From: Callaeas wilsoni
Taxonomy: Eukaryota; Chordata; Aves; Passeriformes; Callaeidae
Assembly: GCA_013398955.1 (NCBI GenBank)
Contig: VWPU01014041.1
Coordinates: 124,001-188,000 of the forward strand
Length of the DNA: 64,000 bases
Reading direction: 5' to 3'
In this document: piece after piece, positions 39,478 through 52,319 of the stretch
Layout of the letters: each line of letters opens with the position of its first letter
Numbering within the stretch: position 1 is the stretch's first letter
The notes under the pieces: generated by a model
What the model was told of the DNA's origin: nothing
Seen by the model: only the letters and a program-made list of their open reading frames with translations
Databases searched by the model: none
Made by a program: the position numbers and the translations under genes

Positions 39478-39674
39478 GGGATTTAGACAACAGTGAAAAC
39501 TTTCTAATAGTAGGAACAGTTAAGCCTTAAAATAGACTGCCTAGAGTGATTGTGGAATCTCCAGTCGGAGGTTTTCATTGGGATGTTAGACAAATATCTG
39601 TCAAAACCAATACAGATAAACTTGATTCTGCTTCTTGATACTCCTTCTCAGCCTTATTTTCCATTATTCTATGA
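39478..39674 (+). mobile_element. Old CR1 LINE 3' fragment
   Basis: CTTTCTAATAGTAGGAACAG, AATAGACTGCCTAGAGTG, TTGTGGAATCTCCAGTCGGA, then TGTTAGACAAATATCTGTC and a terminal ATTATTCTATGA follow the order of the CR1 3' end (AACTTTTTAACAGTGAG, AGGCTGCCCAGAG, TTGTGGAGTCTCCATCC, then ATTCTATGA). It is diverged over its whole length and part of the hairpin region is lost. It starts within about 90 bases of the end of the GAAA array. Confidence 0.75.
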
Positions 39675-41827
39675 AACATTTGCAAACTACTTTTTTAAAA
39701 ATCATCATTAGAATTGTATTTTACATTTCAAATAACATATGAAAACTCTAGTGCTGCAGAATGAAAACAACTTGGATTTCACCAATTTTCTTTATATATT
39801 TTTAACTGCCTCTAAGACCACACAGGAAGTAGTACCCTTACTGATTATACTACATAACACAGAAGTGCAGAAAGCTCTAACCTGTCAGTTGTGAAACAGG
39901 CAACTTACGGTGTCCTAATATCACAGGGCCGATACAATGGCCAAGAATTTTTGATATTAAGAGGTCTGCAACACTCCTAGCAGTGAAGGAGTGATACGCT
40001 GCCCTGTGAGTTTGATCTCACCACTGATACAAGATTTTTGAAGAGCATGTGAGCTATATTTTACCTATACATATATATATTTTTTTTAATACATATACAT
40101 TGTACACACATGCAGAGAGTACACTGTAACAACACTGTAGAAATTCCTATCCACTCACCTCATTTATAACATACCTAACATCAGGAACTGTCCTCTCCCT
40201 GATCTGTCCAGTCCATATAAAATCTTGCCTCAGATTCCTTGATTCTTCCAATCCACCATACTGCATTCAGCATGTAAGTATACACTTATCTGTTGTTCAT
40301 TTGTCTACTATTTTGCTTTTAAAATATGCTTTAAACACTGGTCCACATAAGGTAATGCCCTTAAGAATATTATGTACAAATGTTCATTTCAAACTAGATG
40401 TGTCCCCTTTATTTTCAGGTTGTAAAGACCTCTTATTTTAACAAGCACCCCAATAAACATTTATCTAGGTCCCATGGGTGTTTGTTACAGGTTGCCAGTG
40501 CTTCTGAAAATGCCTGAGGTTTTTCAATAACTATTTACAATATTCCATAATCCATTTTAATTTTTTTCCCTGAGTTTCCTAGAGCACGGTGTCTCCTTTT
40601 GTAAATTTCGGAGGGATTAGATTACATTTTGTATCTTATGGAGTGTCAAGTAAACCTCAGTGCCTAATAAACAATCCTTACCAGTTATATTCAACCCCCC
40701 TTCACGTGGGCCAACAAATATGATGTGGAAGAAACATCTTAACAGCACATTTGAGCTAGTGTGAACTCGAGCTGGTTGGTATTGTTATTGTAAAAGCTGT
40801 TCCCACCCTGCTCACCACTAAGCTGTGTGTCTTCTTACCAATTATTCCTTTATTTGAAATTTTTACATGACAGTTAGAGCTGGAAAACTCTCACGTTGCA
40901 TTTTGGAAGTATACTCTACGCACAAAAGAAATTTGTGATGAAGAGTCAACTCAGTACAAGCAAAATTGAACTGTTGTTTACCGCACACAACAAGGACACG
41001 CGAGGGGAGCACGCACAGCCTAACTTCGGGCAGCACAGTCACGCCGCTTGTCAGCAGAGAGAAATCACTCCACAGGACCGCAAAGCAGGCTCCTGCCCAA
41101 GATGCTTTGAACTGTCCTCTAAGGCAATACATCTTTTCCTACCAATTAGAGAGGAACGCAGGGCTAACTAACTAATAGCTTGCTACCTCAGTACACCATA
41201 TAATCGGTCTAATTTTCATTCAGATCTTTACAACAGGTTAGAGGTGAAAAGTTAGCAGCAGCCACGGCTTCCTAGAAGACATTTCCTTCTCTTTCTTCTG
41301 TTTCGCTCTGAAAATCATTTCCACTCTTGTAACACCTGATGTGTGCAGGCTCCCCAGGACAGACAAATCCATGTGTAAGCAGACTGTTTGTTTTGAATTA
41401 GAGAAAAACTTCCTTGAGTCATTCCTCATAAACCAAACAGATGACATTAAAGGAAACAGTGGATAATCTCCTTTGGCTTAAAAGGGGTAATGAACAAGTG
41501 CCAAATAGATTTTCACTGATAATACAAACTGATTTGAAACAGGCTGGCTGCACTCTGGCCTGCAGTGGTAGACTGGTTGGTGTTCACTGCTGTGTACTTA
41601 ATTTATGGACCATCTCCTAATGCCTAGAAGTTGCTCTTCATGGGGAAAAATATCTATGCCTATATTTATATTGATATATACCTGACAATCCTTTAATGAG
41701 AAGCAATTCAGAGAGGCTTGTATCCACGGGGGTGGTTTAGAGAACTCCAAAGCTTTCTTCAGCTCAAGACTTCTGAGCCACCCTGTCAAATGCTCATCCT
41801 GCTTAGGTAATCTCTGCAACCCTTCAG
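39675..41827. other. Non-coding DNA, no gene seen
   Basis: AT-rich unique DNA. Around 40980-41110 the sequence is richer in CpG, with frames open on both strands, but there is no clear promoter signal and no domain. Confidence 0.5.
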
Positions 41828-41878
41828 TATTGCCTCACCAACAGTCCTTCCTGTGCACCTGGAAGGTGCTTTCCACCG
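41828..41878 (+). other. Candidate 51 nt exon (very weak)
   Basis: An AG at 41826-41827, after a moderate pyrimidine tract, and a good donor (ACCG then GTGAGTGA) enclose 51 nt that are open in the frame starting at the acceptor (YCLTNSPSCAPGRCFPP). Short length and lack of partners make chance the best explanation. Confidence 0.1.
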
Positions 41879-42959
41879 GTGAGTGAAGCTGACTTACATC
41901 ATCCAGCTGTCCACAGCCAGCCTGACAAGCTCCCCGAACCGGCTCAGAGCTGGAACTCAGACATTCAGAGCAGCAGCACAACTTTTCAGTCATCAAACCA
42001 AAAGCCAGGCAGTGTAAAGATACCCCTACAATGTCCTGCAGCTTAGGTGCTCCAACCCATCAGGAATCAGGGATTTATAAGCGATTTTTGGGGGTTTTTT
42101 TTAAAGAGTTTTTATTTTAGTTTAAAATGAGCAAACAAAAGTAAGAGTCTGCAAATCCACTGGGCTAAAACAATAATCTTGCCACATAGCCCGTCCAGCT
42201 TGAAACTGACCTCCCACTCTTGTTTGGGTTTGGGTTTTTTGGGTTTTTTTTAAAGACTCCAGACTCAACCCTCGACCTCTCCCCTCGCCCCCCCCACCCA
42301 ATAAAGATATCAGTGAAGATAGAATAGAGTAAAATTTGAAATGTAAACTGAAAAATAAATTAATAAATAAAGAGAGTAACATCATATTCCATCTACCACT
42401 CAAGTCCTGACCTGGCTAGCCTGTCCCCTGGCTAGCTAGAGCAACTCCCATGTATTCCAATATAGGGAAAAATCCCCTTGTGCATAAGGAGTCCCTTCTA
42501 AGACAAAATTTTGAAGATCAACTTTGTGATTTAAGGGAAGTGGAGGCAGAAATTTAATCTTTTAATTATTTCTAGTTTCTCTCTTCACAATGTCGTTCTA
42601 AGACCCTTTCCCTTGCTTCAGTATCGTTCACCTTGAGGTGGAACCAGAACAGGAAGCTGAAATGCCAAATGACTGGAAGAAAAACTGTGCTTGTGGTACT
42701 CCTGACCACACCAAATGCAAAGAGCACAAAGAGCTCATTTTCCTAAGTCTCAACCCATTTCCACCCCAAAGAGCCACAGAAAAGCCTCAGATAAACATCC
42801 AGATCTTTGATTGTTTATGCAAACTGAACACTTCACAGGTTTTTGGAGACTAGCCCATCACTAAAAGGAATAAGAAAAGCTTTCCATACCCGTAATCCGA
42901 GAGCTTTCGCCTTCTTCACGGCCATGATCAAATATCATTTTGTTTCCTCTTATTTTCAG
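41879..42959. other. Non-coding DNA, low-complexity tracts
   Basis: A T/G-rich tract of TTTGGG-like words lies at 42222-42258 and a C run near 42288-42296. The open frame at 42638-42853 contains a CACGTPDHTKCKEH stretch that could pass for a zinc ligand set, but it has no ATG at its start, no known family and no splice support that I trust. Confidence 0.5.
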
Positions 42960-43007
42960 ATTTCATCCAGCAGACAGAAAAACGAACAAGTACACGGTAT
43001 GATTCAG
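42960..43007 (+). other. Candidate 48 nt cassette exon, unrecognised
   Basis: A long pyrimidine-rich acceptor (TGTTTCCTCTTATTTTCAG, ending at 42959) and a consensus donor (TTCAG then GTAAGTTT) enclose exactly 48 nt, open in phase 0 and reading ISSSRQKNEQVHGMIQ. Short exons in phase 0 with strong sites are typical of alternatively spliced neuronal cassettes, but nothing here shows tissue or gene. I do not recognise the peptide. Both splice sites are the best-matched pair in the window. Confidence 0.3.
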
Positions 43008-45199
43008 GTAAGTTTTCTTTTTAGGATTTACAGATTAACATAAAACCAAATTATACAGCCCAAACAAGTCACACAAAGAGCCCAACGCTATAGGTCAAAT
43101 TCCATTTCTGCAACAATTTTACCCAAAACAGATGTATAAGTAACCTTACAAAAAACATGTGAGTCTCTATTTTGGCTGCTGGTTAAGAACCTCCTGTGCA
43201 GTCTATTCCTGTCAAGGGCAGAAGTAAAATAATCCAGACAAAAAAAAAAAGTGACCCTCAGAAGCATACATGCAAAACTTATTAACTGACTCTAATTCTC
43301 TAAGTACACATAGACGGTGACCAGTATTGATTTTAGGGATATTCAGTATTTAAAAGTAATCGGTTTTCCTCTAGCACAGCTCCCCCTCCCCACTAGCCTT
43401 AAATGGAGAATGATGCAAAGATTCAAGACCAGGATTATTTTTCCACAATGCACTAGACTTTCTAGATGACTCGCAAATACTCCCAGATCATGCATGTGAC
43501 TCACAATACAGCAAAAGACATTTTAAAATTCTGATTCCTGCAAAAGCCACTCAGTGAAAACGTGACATTTCAAAAACTATAACCTAGGAAGATGTATAAT
43601 AGATAAAACTAAAAATAAAAACAAAGAACAAAAAAAACCAAACAAAACAACAAACAACAAACAAGTGAGAAAGAGTTTATTATGCGCTTGTCTGCAAAAT
43701 ATCACAGGATATCTTCTGTCCCACCCTACCCTCACATCATGAGCTCACTAAGAGGTGAGTTTCACTGACAGGCTTCACAAAAGAAACCCCAAATCCGCAA
43801 CACAGGCGTGGCAGAGAGAATCCTCCCTCAAGGGGCAAATTCCTTCCTCTGGGCAGGGGCTGATAAAAGCATTAAGAGGCCCAAGAAACAGTTCTGTGCT
43901 GTAAGTGTTTTTGGTATATGATCCCAGGCTGGTCCAGAGGAAAGATCTAGAGTACCTCTGAAGGTCTGTTAAAGTTTTTATACCTCCACAAACACTTTCC
44001 CCATGGAAAGTGAAGACAGTAATTAATAGGAAATAGAGGGAGTGCAAAGTATCGCATGGATGCCTGTTAGCACAGGTCCCGGGTCTTATCTCTCTCAGAA
44101 ATACATAAGGAGAAAATCCTGCATCACAGCTAAGACCACTGTTTTATCTCAATATTATATAACCTGGAGTTAAGGGCTAATGCGGCTTTTAGGCAAACCA
44201 AGTTGAAAGGCAGTAGTGTCAGCTCAATATGTATTGAACTGGAGAATAAAGATCACTGAAGCATTGAAGGTATAGCATAAGAGTAGCTATGAACCTAATT
44301 ACTTGAGTAATTGAATGAGAATATACCCCACCCTAATTATAAGCAATAACATTTTTTAAGTAAACTAACTACAAGATGTCAATATATGATAATCAAAAAT
44401 ATGCAGCATAGCTCTTGGATTTTGTGGGATCAATAAATCTCCTTTTAGTGGCATTCTAAATCACTTCCTTTGTATGGGTCGCTATATCATCCTTTAACAA
44501 CCTGCACCTAGCCCCACTAAAGAAAAATGAAATCTGAATTGACTGGTGTTCATGATTCACTCTGCCAGAGTGGCACTTGGTACCCTCCTGCCCTCCCAAG
44601 GTGTGGATCTTGCTGCAGATCCAAGTGCACACAGGTGTCCCATGAGACATGGTCCCTTTTGCTATTGCTGACACTGTAATTTCTGCTAAAGAGGAGCTGT
44701 AGTTCGTTTAAAATGAAATAATTTTTTAAAAAACTGTTTCTCCTGTACTGACTTTGTTCAAGGTCTATTACACACACACAGCATCTTTACAGCTACTCAG
44801 CTCAACCACACGGCTGAGACAAACCCTTCTCCAGAGCCTGGGCTGTCACTTCAGACTTCTTTCTTTCTTCTTTCCCTCCTCACGTTTTTGTTTTATGTTT
44901 ACTTTATTTGTGAGTGCAAAAAAAGAACAAGTAAGGGGAGGATTTAGCCTTGATTGGTCTGAATCTGCAAGGGTCAGAGGTTTCAGATCTTCTCCTAATC
45001 GATTTGTGTGTGCCGAGTTTCATAAGGGACAAAATGTTTTATGCTTTCTCCAAGTGGCGCAAAAGCACAAGCCTGGTTCTCTCGAGTAACAAAGATTGTT
45101 TCTGAGCAGCTTTTCCCGAGGCACCGAGTGATGTAAAGGATGATTGGCAGAGTGCGTGGCTCTGAATAAATGAATAGCACACATATGTTCTTTTTTTCC
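43008..45199. other. Non-coding DNA, no gene seen
   Basis: Unique AT-rich DNA with an A-rich tract containing CAAA units at about 43608-43664. GC and CpG content rises towards the CpG island from about 44940. An ATTGG word (inverted CCAAT) lies near 44954 and another near 45142. Confidence 0.55.
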
Positions 45200-45630
45200 C
45201 CTCTTTTCCTTTCCCCCCTCCTCTCCTCCGAGAGGCTTTTCAGCCCCGTTTCGAAGCGTGCACTTGCAGAGCAGCACCTGCGTTTTGCTGGCTGCTTTCA
45301 GGAGACCTGGCGGGCTGACACTCCCACGGCGAAGGGCTCGCTTAATAAATGCTTCTGAGGCAAAAAGCCATTTTTTTGGGGCTCGTTTCCGGCGCGGGGG
45401 GTCGGCGGGCGCCATCCGCACGCCCACACTGCCACCTGCCGGCAGCGGCCGAGCACACCCCGCTCCTCCCGGCACACGGGGGAGCGAAGAAAAGAGATAA
45501 AAAAGGGAAAATGAAGTTACCCGCGTTGCTTCGAAAGGTGGGAAGCTTCCTAGTAGTATCCCGAAAAGAGACAACTGTCCCCGCACATCTGGCAGGGAGC
45601 TGGTTTTTTGCTGAACGGTGTTCATGACCC
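45200..45630. promoter_or_regulatory. CpG island, probable promoter
   Basis: CpG dinucleotides are rare elsewhere in the window but number about 25 between 45228 and 45490, with GC boxes and a core rich in CGGCG and GCGCC. The island is flanked by inverted CCAAT words near 44954 and 45142. Unmethylated islands of this kind mark promoters of vertebrate genes, or sometimes developmental enhancers. Direction is not clear: I see no first exon with a convincing donor on either strand. The only GT candidate on the plus strand (CGAAAG then GTGGGA, about 45537) is weak. Open frames on both strands (for example 45020-45667 minus, 215 codons) are what a GC-rich stretch gives and show no domain. Confidence 0.6.
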
Positions 45631-48559
45631 AGCTTGCTGGCTGCATCCAGTTGAAACAGCCCAGCACCCCGCCTCGTACCCAGCCCTAATGAGCTCCGAC
45701 AGTTCACATTGGGTTTGGCAAATAGATGGCTGCCAAAGAATCATTTCCAGTTACTGTCAAACGTGGTTGGAGACCGTATTTACTTTTTAAAGACAATTAT
45801 TGATCTGCAGTTGCACAGTGGCCATCCATTTCATTTATCCCCTACGCCACTAAGAACGGTGTCAGAAGTTCCCAGTTTAATGGAATTAGATCATTTGGGC
45901 AACTGCCAGTTCCACATGAGTTACTTTAACTCCTCTACTGCCACAGTGCCCTTCCCACGCCATGACTTGCTGATACTCCTGCAAAATCTGCTAGATCCTA
46001 GCACTGTTCTGAAGTGGTGGTGCCTTCTCAGACACCAGAAGGTCAGAGGTAATTGTCCCTTAGCTCCCGATCTTGGAACAATGACACACCAATTAAGCCA
46101 TGAGGCAAAACAAAACAAAACAAAAACAAAACAAACAAAAAAAATCAGAAGATCTCTCAACAGCTTGACAGATGTGACTGTGCAACTGTGCAACTCACTC
46201 GTTGCCAGAGTCACATTCAAGGCTTGTGCATAGAGTTGAAGAACCATAATTTAAACCGAGCTCTTGAATTATCACTGAAAAAAATGGCCATGGTTTGTAA
46301 ATAGAATTTCCCTTTAAACATGTTAACTGATCTTGCTTTTTGTGAGCATTTGTGTGAGGAAAGTTTCCTCCACGCTAGTGTTTATAGTAAACAAATTTGA
46401 GGCCCAGTACTCTAGTCGGCTGATGAAAAAACAGAATGGTATTCCACAGTGAATTAAATTATTTTTGTAGGGAAAAGGAAAATTCTACCTTTGTTTTGGG
46501 ATGAATACCATAGAATGGTACTATGTTTCTGGCCAAAAGAAACCGCTGAAAAAACATACATCAAATTATTCTGACAGGTCCAGTAGACCTTCAAGGCTTA
46601 CAGAATATACAACTCATTACATTTAAGCTGTCAGGTACAAAAATAACATCAATACCATGTAATTCAGGTGACCAATCATGCAGCCAAAGTATCTTAACAT
46701 TTCACAGGATGACAACAGGGACAAATCAGATAATGATTCGCAGGCTAAAATGTGCTTTATGTTTACAGTTAAAGCAGCTCAATGGGGAAATAAATAAATA
46801 AATGATAAAATAGATAAAATAACCCTCCACAAAAATCTCCCCAGAAAAAAGAAATTGCAGGAAAAACATCCTAAACATTCTTAAAACAGCTTTAGATGTG
46901 ACTTTTGTGGCTGTGGCTGTTCCTATGTCAGAAAGCAACGCTACTGGTTCTTCAACTGATTTGTGTTCAGGTAAAACACCTCCATCAGTAAAATGCTCAC
47001 AGACCTCAGCCTATCATCCCTAGTCACTGGGACATCAGAACTAGCCATGCACAAAACAGATTGCCCTTTCTATATCAACTTCAGGCTCTTTACACTCTAC
47101 CCTGCATTCAGCACCTCCAGAACTGGACTTAGAGGATATTAAGCTGGAGGAATTTCATTTCCAACTCATTCTGAAGATCCCTGTAATTCTATTAGACTCT
47201 CTACAGCATTCGACCTAGCCCAGCAGCTCTATAAGATATAATTAACAAAAAAAATTCCCAAAAACCAAAACTATGCAGTTTTTTACTTGTCTTACTTGCT
47301 GAGTAGTAATGCAGTTATCCAGGGAAGTTCTCTCTGCACTCTCAAGTTTTGGAACTCCTGTGCAGTCACATCAAAGCAGCAGCCCTGGCCACAGCAGCTC
47401 CTCTGACTGCTCACACGTGGGCGAAAGGGCTCAGAGCTATTACAGTAACATTTGGTGCCCTCACAGCCATCACATACTCTGGAGCCAAGCAAGCAAAGCA
47501 GACCAGGTGAAATATCTCCTTACTGTAATCACATGAAGTCCCTTCAAAGTCACCAAAAAAAAAAAAAAGCAGCTAAAAACAGAACTCAAAATTAATCACC
47601 ACCACTACAAATGTTCAAAACTAAACTCTCACTTCAAAAATTCTCACCATAACTTCTGCTGGTTAAATCCCATGGGGATAATCAATATTTCTTATTAGTT
47701 TTTAACATGCTACTCTTCAGTTTCATGAGCTAACATCTGTGATTTTGAACTACTGATAGAAATAACTAGCGTAGAGAAGGTAAGTAATTCCATGATTTAC
47801 AAATAGCAATGTTCTGGGAGTTTCACCATCTGAAAGCAAGTTGGTGTACAAACAGAACATAATAAATACAGAGATATCTTGAAGATCACTATATAAGAAA
47901 GTCCCTAATAAATGGTAGACAAACCCTTGGCTCTCAGTCATGTGCCTGCTCTGAATCTCAAATCCATTTTGGTTACACGATATCAAAAAATATTCTTTTC
48001 TTTAACTGGCTTAACAACAACGGTAAAACTACATAGGTCTTTTTTTCCATATGAGATTTTCACAAATTGTTTGAAGCATTTCAGTTTTTTTTGCTATAAA
48101 ACTGTCTCCAATATTTGAAACTAAAAGTTTCATTTCCATGATATATGTTTTAAATTAAGAAAAGTTAGCAACATTTTAAAATTACCAGAGCTATCCTGTC
48201 CGTTCCAAGACCACAACATTTTGGAAAATGGACTATTTAGCAACTGATCTACATTCATTCTTAATTAAAATTTAAGTGAAAATAATCGGTGAACATATTA
48301 ATGAGAAAAGAATATGGGTCATTCTTGAAACCTGGATAACAAAAATAACTTTCTCCCAAAAATAAAGGAGAACAATGAGTTTTATCAATTAAATTTACCA
48401 GTTAGTGGGTTTTTTTTTTCAAACAGCTTCAGTAGAGGAAAAATTATACATCAGAAAATCTGAGTACTATATTGCCAACATTTAACTAAATACCCCTATA
48501 TCCTGTTAATTTCCCCAATCATCTGAAATGACCTCATATTTCAGTTTGCGGAATAAAAT
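45631..48559. other. Non-coding DNA, no gene seen
   Basis: Unique sequence with a (CAAAA)n-like tract at 46107-46144 and a TAAA-rich tract at about 46784-46828. An open frame of 174 codons (45709-46233, plus) spans the CAAAA tract, has no ATG-context or domain evidence, and I regard it as chance. Confidence 0.55.
46107..46144. repeat. CAAAA-type simple repeat
   Basis: Short A/C repeat with CAAAA units, imperfect at its 3' end. Confidence 0.85.
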
Positions 48560-49240
48560 GTTTGCACTTAAGGTTCCATGAAATGTTTGGGCGATTTGAG
48601 TTTCTACACTGCTCGCTGAAAATGTCACCAAATTCTTTGCGCTGCAGAAACCAGCAAACGAACATTTTCAAGTGTCGGAATACTGAAGCGTTACAGGGGC
48701 AGTGCTCACTGCTGCATGGGAAATGGGGGTCCTCAGAAGCAGCCGCTAATATTTGTAGGCAGCAGGTTCAAAAGGATTGGTATAAAGGGGATACTCCATG
48801 TCAGTTAATTTCCAGGCCAAAACCTGCCATAATTTACCTAGGCAACATCCCTGCAATACACACCCAGACAGCGGATGGCACAGCCTGTTTGGGGCAGAGC
48901 TTCTGCTCTGGCTGCCCAGGACTATTGCAAGGAAAGGGAGGTCATCTGCAGATTTCCCTGTTATTCACCTTGGGTCCCCTGACTGCCAGAAATGCAGAGA
49001 TGCAGGAAAAAACCACAGGGTTCTCCAGTGTTATGGCTCAGGATTCTGAGAAAAGGTGCCTTACTACTAAAAGCAAGGTGTTCACATCATTTGCACCATT
49101 ATTTGTGTCAGGACTTAATTTGGCCCAGGTACTTGTTTTCCTCGCTATTAGGTCAAAATGGACGCCACATCAGAAATATTTCATTGCTCTTTGTTGATCC
49201 TCCTGTTAAAAGGGCATTGTAAAAATTGGCGGCAATTATT
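48560..49240. promoter_or_regulatory. Long open stretch, possibly a conserved non-coding block
   Basis: A 211-codon frame (48562-49197, plus) is the longest outside repeats and the CpG island. It starts with TTG rather than ATG, has no signal peptide and matches no domain I know. Its texture is non-repetitive, with evenly mixed composition. In its last part it has CTCGCTATTAGG, an AGGTCA half-site (49150-49155) and TTCATTGCTCTTTGTTG, words common in developmental enhancers. A decayed or lineage-specific coding gene cannot be excluded, nor can chance. Confidence 0.2.
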
Positions 49241-52200
49241 TTCATCTCATAACTCTGAATGATTCTTTAACATATTCATAACAAAATTTAACACAGAAAA
49301 TATTGCAAAGCACAACTCATATCAAAAGTGATCAGTAGGAAACAAGCATCACTAAACCTCACTAAACCTGACTTTTATTTGCTAAGGAAAACAGCACTGT
49401 AAACTTCCCTACAATGTACTCCTTCTGAGAGCCTTCTAACACAAAGGTCTGCAGGAAATTATTCTCCAGAACTAAAATTTAACAGAGTATGATGTTATCC
49501 ACACAGTTGCTTTTAGCAGTATCAAAAAAAAAAAAAATCAACCCCACATCTTGAAGAAACATAGTTAATAGGAAAAAAAGTTTCACGATCTTGAAAGAAC
49601 GATATTTCTGCAGACATAGTTAGACATCAAATTCACAGTACACAAACATTAATAATATTCATAGCTACATAAAAGCATGGCACCCCTTGGAAATCAACAA
49701 GATTTTGGCTTACGCACAAAGTCAGACCTCTAAATATTTGTAACCAGTCTGATTTATGCATTTACACCAGTCTGATTTACTCATTTACAGCAGTGAAAGA
49801 TCTGAAATCAATAATATTATAACATTTGGAAGCATAAGTAATGTGGAGCATCACAAGTTCAGGTACTTTTTTTCCAGGTTTCTTAGAGATTCAACCCTAA
49901 AGTCATGAATGCATCAGACTTAATTATTTTAGTAGCTAGTTAAAATATTGATAACCCCTCGGTTACAGAGGATAGACCAAAACCATGAACTCTGAAGACT
50001 GCCCCAAAAGCTAGAGGGAAATTAAAATAATTGGTTTTAATCACAAATTTATAATTGGTACTGTTACTTCTAGGCTGTGGCTGCTGGTACAATTGGGCTA
50101 CTACACACCTAAGTGAGACAGCCTCCTCTCCCTTCCTAATGAAATAGTCTGCCCTGTGTCTGTGACTAAACCGCAGGTCCTCTCCCTTTTTTCACTATGG
50201 TCTGGGTCCAAAGTATGCATCTTCAGGGTACTTGAACTGGAACTCAAGTGTGAGGCATCCTTGCATGGATTTCCCTTAGCAAATAGCCCGAGCGGGCTGA
50301 AGACAGATCATTGCAAGCTGTGGTAATTATGCTGGCCTGTGTAATCAATGTATCTATCAAGATGAAAGCCCCACCAACAACTGTCTCTGCTGCAAAGGTT
50401 AGACAAATTTTTCTGTAAGTAACTCAATAAAACGAATGGGGTCTGGATTCCTATGAACTTGTACTTGTTGGATCATCTAATGAAACGCAAAATAACTCCA
50501 TAATGCATCTGTGATGCCTTTCTCTTGTGCAGATTCCCAAGAGTCCAATGTGTGAGCTCAGCTTGCAGTCACCTTGTCAGCATAGCTGCCGGTATCAGCT
50601 CCCTCTTCTTCCATACATTTCTGAAGCTCACCGACACTTCATTCCTTCAGAACTTCTACTCTTCTGATGAATCTGGCTGAAGATTTCCAAAAGTTTGGAC
50701 ATCATGAGGACGGCCAGAAAGAAGGATAAACGTAGGCAGAGACAGACACAATGACTGCCTCAACCTCCTCCCTGGGAAACCAAGCTAAAAGAGAAATGTT
50801 TGCAGAATAATGTGCTGAACTTGTTTCTGTCAAGTGCGTGGCTCTTAGTCTTAATGTAAAACACTAACTGAACTAAATCTACTTTGATTAAATACAACTA
50901 ATTTTGAAATGTGTGTTGAAGCACTGCAGTGCTACTGAGCTCAGAATTTTTAAGACACTGACAAGAATGTACTGTATTTTTTTTCCAATCTATTTCAATT
51001 ACACTTTTATAATGGCAGAATAATGGCAAGATTAGTCTATTTTATCATGATTAAATCTTGATTAACATATTAAATAACCATTGTACACTAATTAACTCTA
51101 TTAAATGCAATGTCCAATACATTGTTCTACTTCTGTAGACTTCCAATGAAAAAGTAACTATCATTAGTATTGTTATTTCTTATACAGTGTTTTTAGGATC
51201 TAACACAGAGTTTCACTATGGACTAAATACATAAAGGTGTCATTTTCATAAGCTATTTGGGAAGACTTTATTTTGAAAGAAATTTGCAGATAAGTTACAA
51301 TATGAACAGAAAATAATACGTGATTTAAGAGATCATTTCCAAACATGCCCTATTCAATCTTAACTCTGAGGATGTAAAATTTAAATCTATACTCTTGTAA
51401 GGACAGCGTGAAGTTGAATTTTAGATAACCTTCTAGTTTAATTATGTGAAATGGCATTACAGTATTTTACAGGATGCACAGATGAAAAGCCATTACCAGG
51501 GATCTGTCACTATTTCACAACTGTGAACAACTCTAGGCAAGGCTTTTAACCAGCAGTTAAAAACTCCCTTGTGTCTACATCTTGCAGTAACTTTTTATTC
51601 CACTGGAAACACTTTAAACATCTAGTTTCCTCTGTCATGAGCACCCACAGGAACTCAGACATCTGCAGCCTGATTTCCTTGTCTTGCAAACATCCTCTCA
51701 AAATACAAAATGAGAGCAGCTGTCACTATAAGCCAACATATTTATGCCAGGTTTTCAGCCAACTCTTAAACACAGTTCAGGGGTTTTGTGTACAAAAACA
51801 TATGGACTGAACTGATATTAATAAAAAATAGATTTTTAGAACCTTCCTATCTGCTTCATGAGATGTTTCAAACATGCAATGGGTGATGACACAAAGTGCT
51901 CAAACTCAGACTTGTTTAACTCAGGGTGCTGAGCTGAGGCATCTCTGCTTTCTTAAGGGACACTGAAGGGATTCATGCACCTCCACATGCAGATTTAGAG
52001 ACTATGTGTAAAAATAAAACCAAGAAGTTCTTGCTGTGGTAGAAATGAGCAGTAGTTGCATATGTTGTTTCCAATAAAAGCCACAATTATACTTCAAGAA
52101 GCACGAATGCACAGTTGGGATTTGTCCACCCCAGTACTGTCTTTTCCTACTTCTCTTGGTTCAAACCCTGCAACATAACAGAAGTACACTGTAAGGCAGC

Positions 52201-52319
52201 AAGTAAACTTCAGCTTGGTGTTATATACCACCTTTCCAGATAATTGCATCCACACAAGGGAAACTGAATGACGAGCAGAAGCCAAGGCTATGTCAGGAAG
52301 CTGCAAGGTTCTGGCCCTT
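49241..52319. other. Non-coding DNA, no gene seen
   Basis: AT-rich unique DNA. A 23 bp tandem duplication at 49743-49788 is listed separately. No frame or transposon of note. Confidence 0.55.
49743..49788. repeat. 23 bp tandem duplication
   Basis: Copies start at 49743 and 49766 and share ACCAGTCTGATTTA, then CATTTAC, with two mismatches between them (ATGC against ACTC). A recent slippage or repair duplication. Confidence 0.85.

Noticed and set aside
42222..42258. TTTGGG words suggesting an internal telomere repeat
   Set aside because: The unit is not TTAGGG and the tract is too short and irregular.
42638..42853. Cysteine/histidine stretch that could pass for a zinc ligand set
   Set aside because: Spacing fits no family I know, and the frame has no ATG at its start and no trusted splice sites.
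45020..45707. Frames of up to 215 codons over the CpG island
   Set aside because: Overlapping frames on both strands are expected in CpG-rich DNA. No domain, no splice support.
45709..46233. 174-codon plus-strand frame
   Set aside because: It runs through a CAAAA simple repeat (KQNKTKTKQTKK) and has no recognisable motif.
46505..46535. CCATAGAATGG, like the reversed CR1 tail
   Set aside because: The neighbouring sequence does not continue as CR1 on either side.
52150..52175. GGTTCAAACCC, like a tRNA B box
   Set aside because: No A box or cloverleaf can be built upstream.
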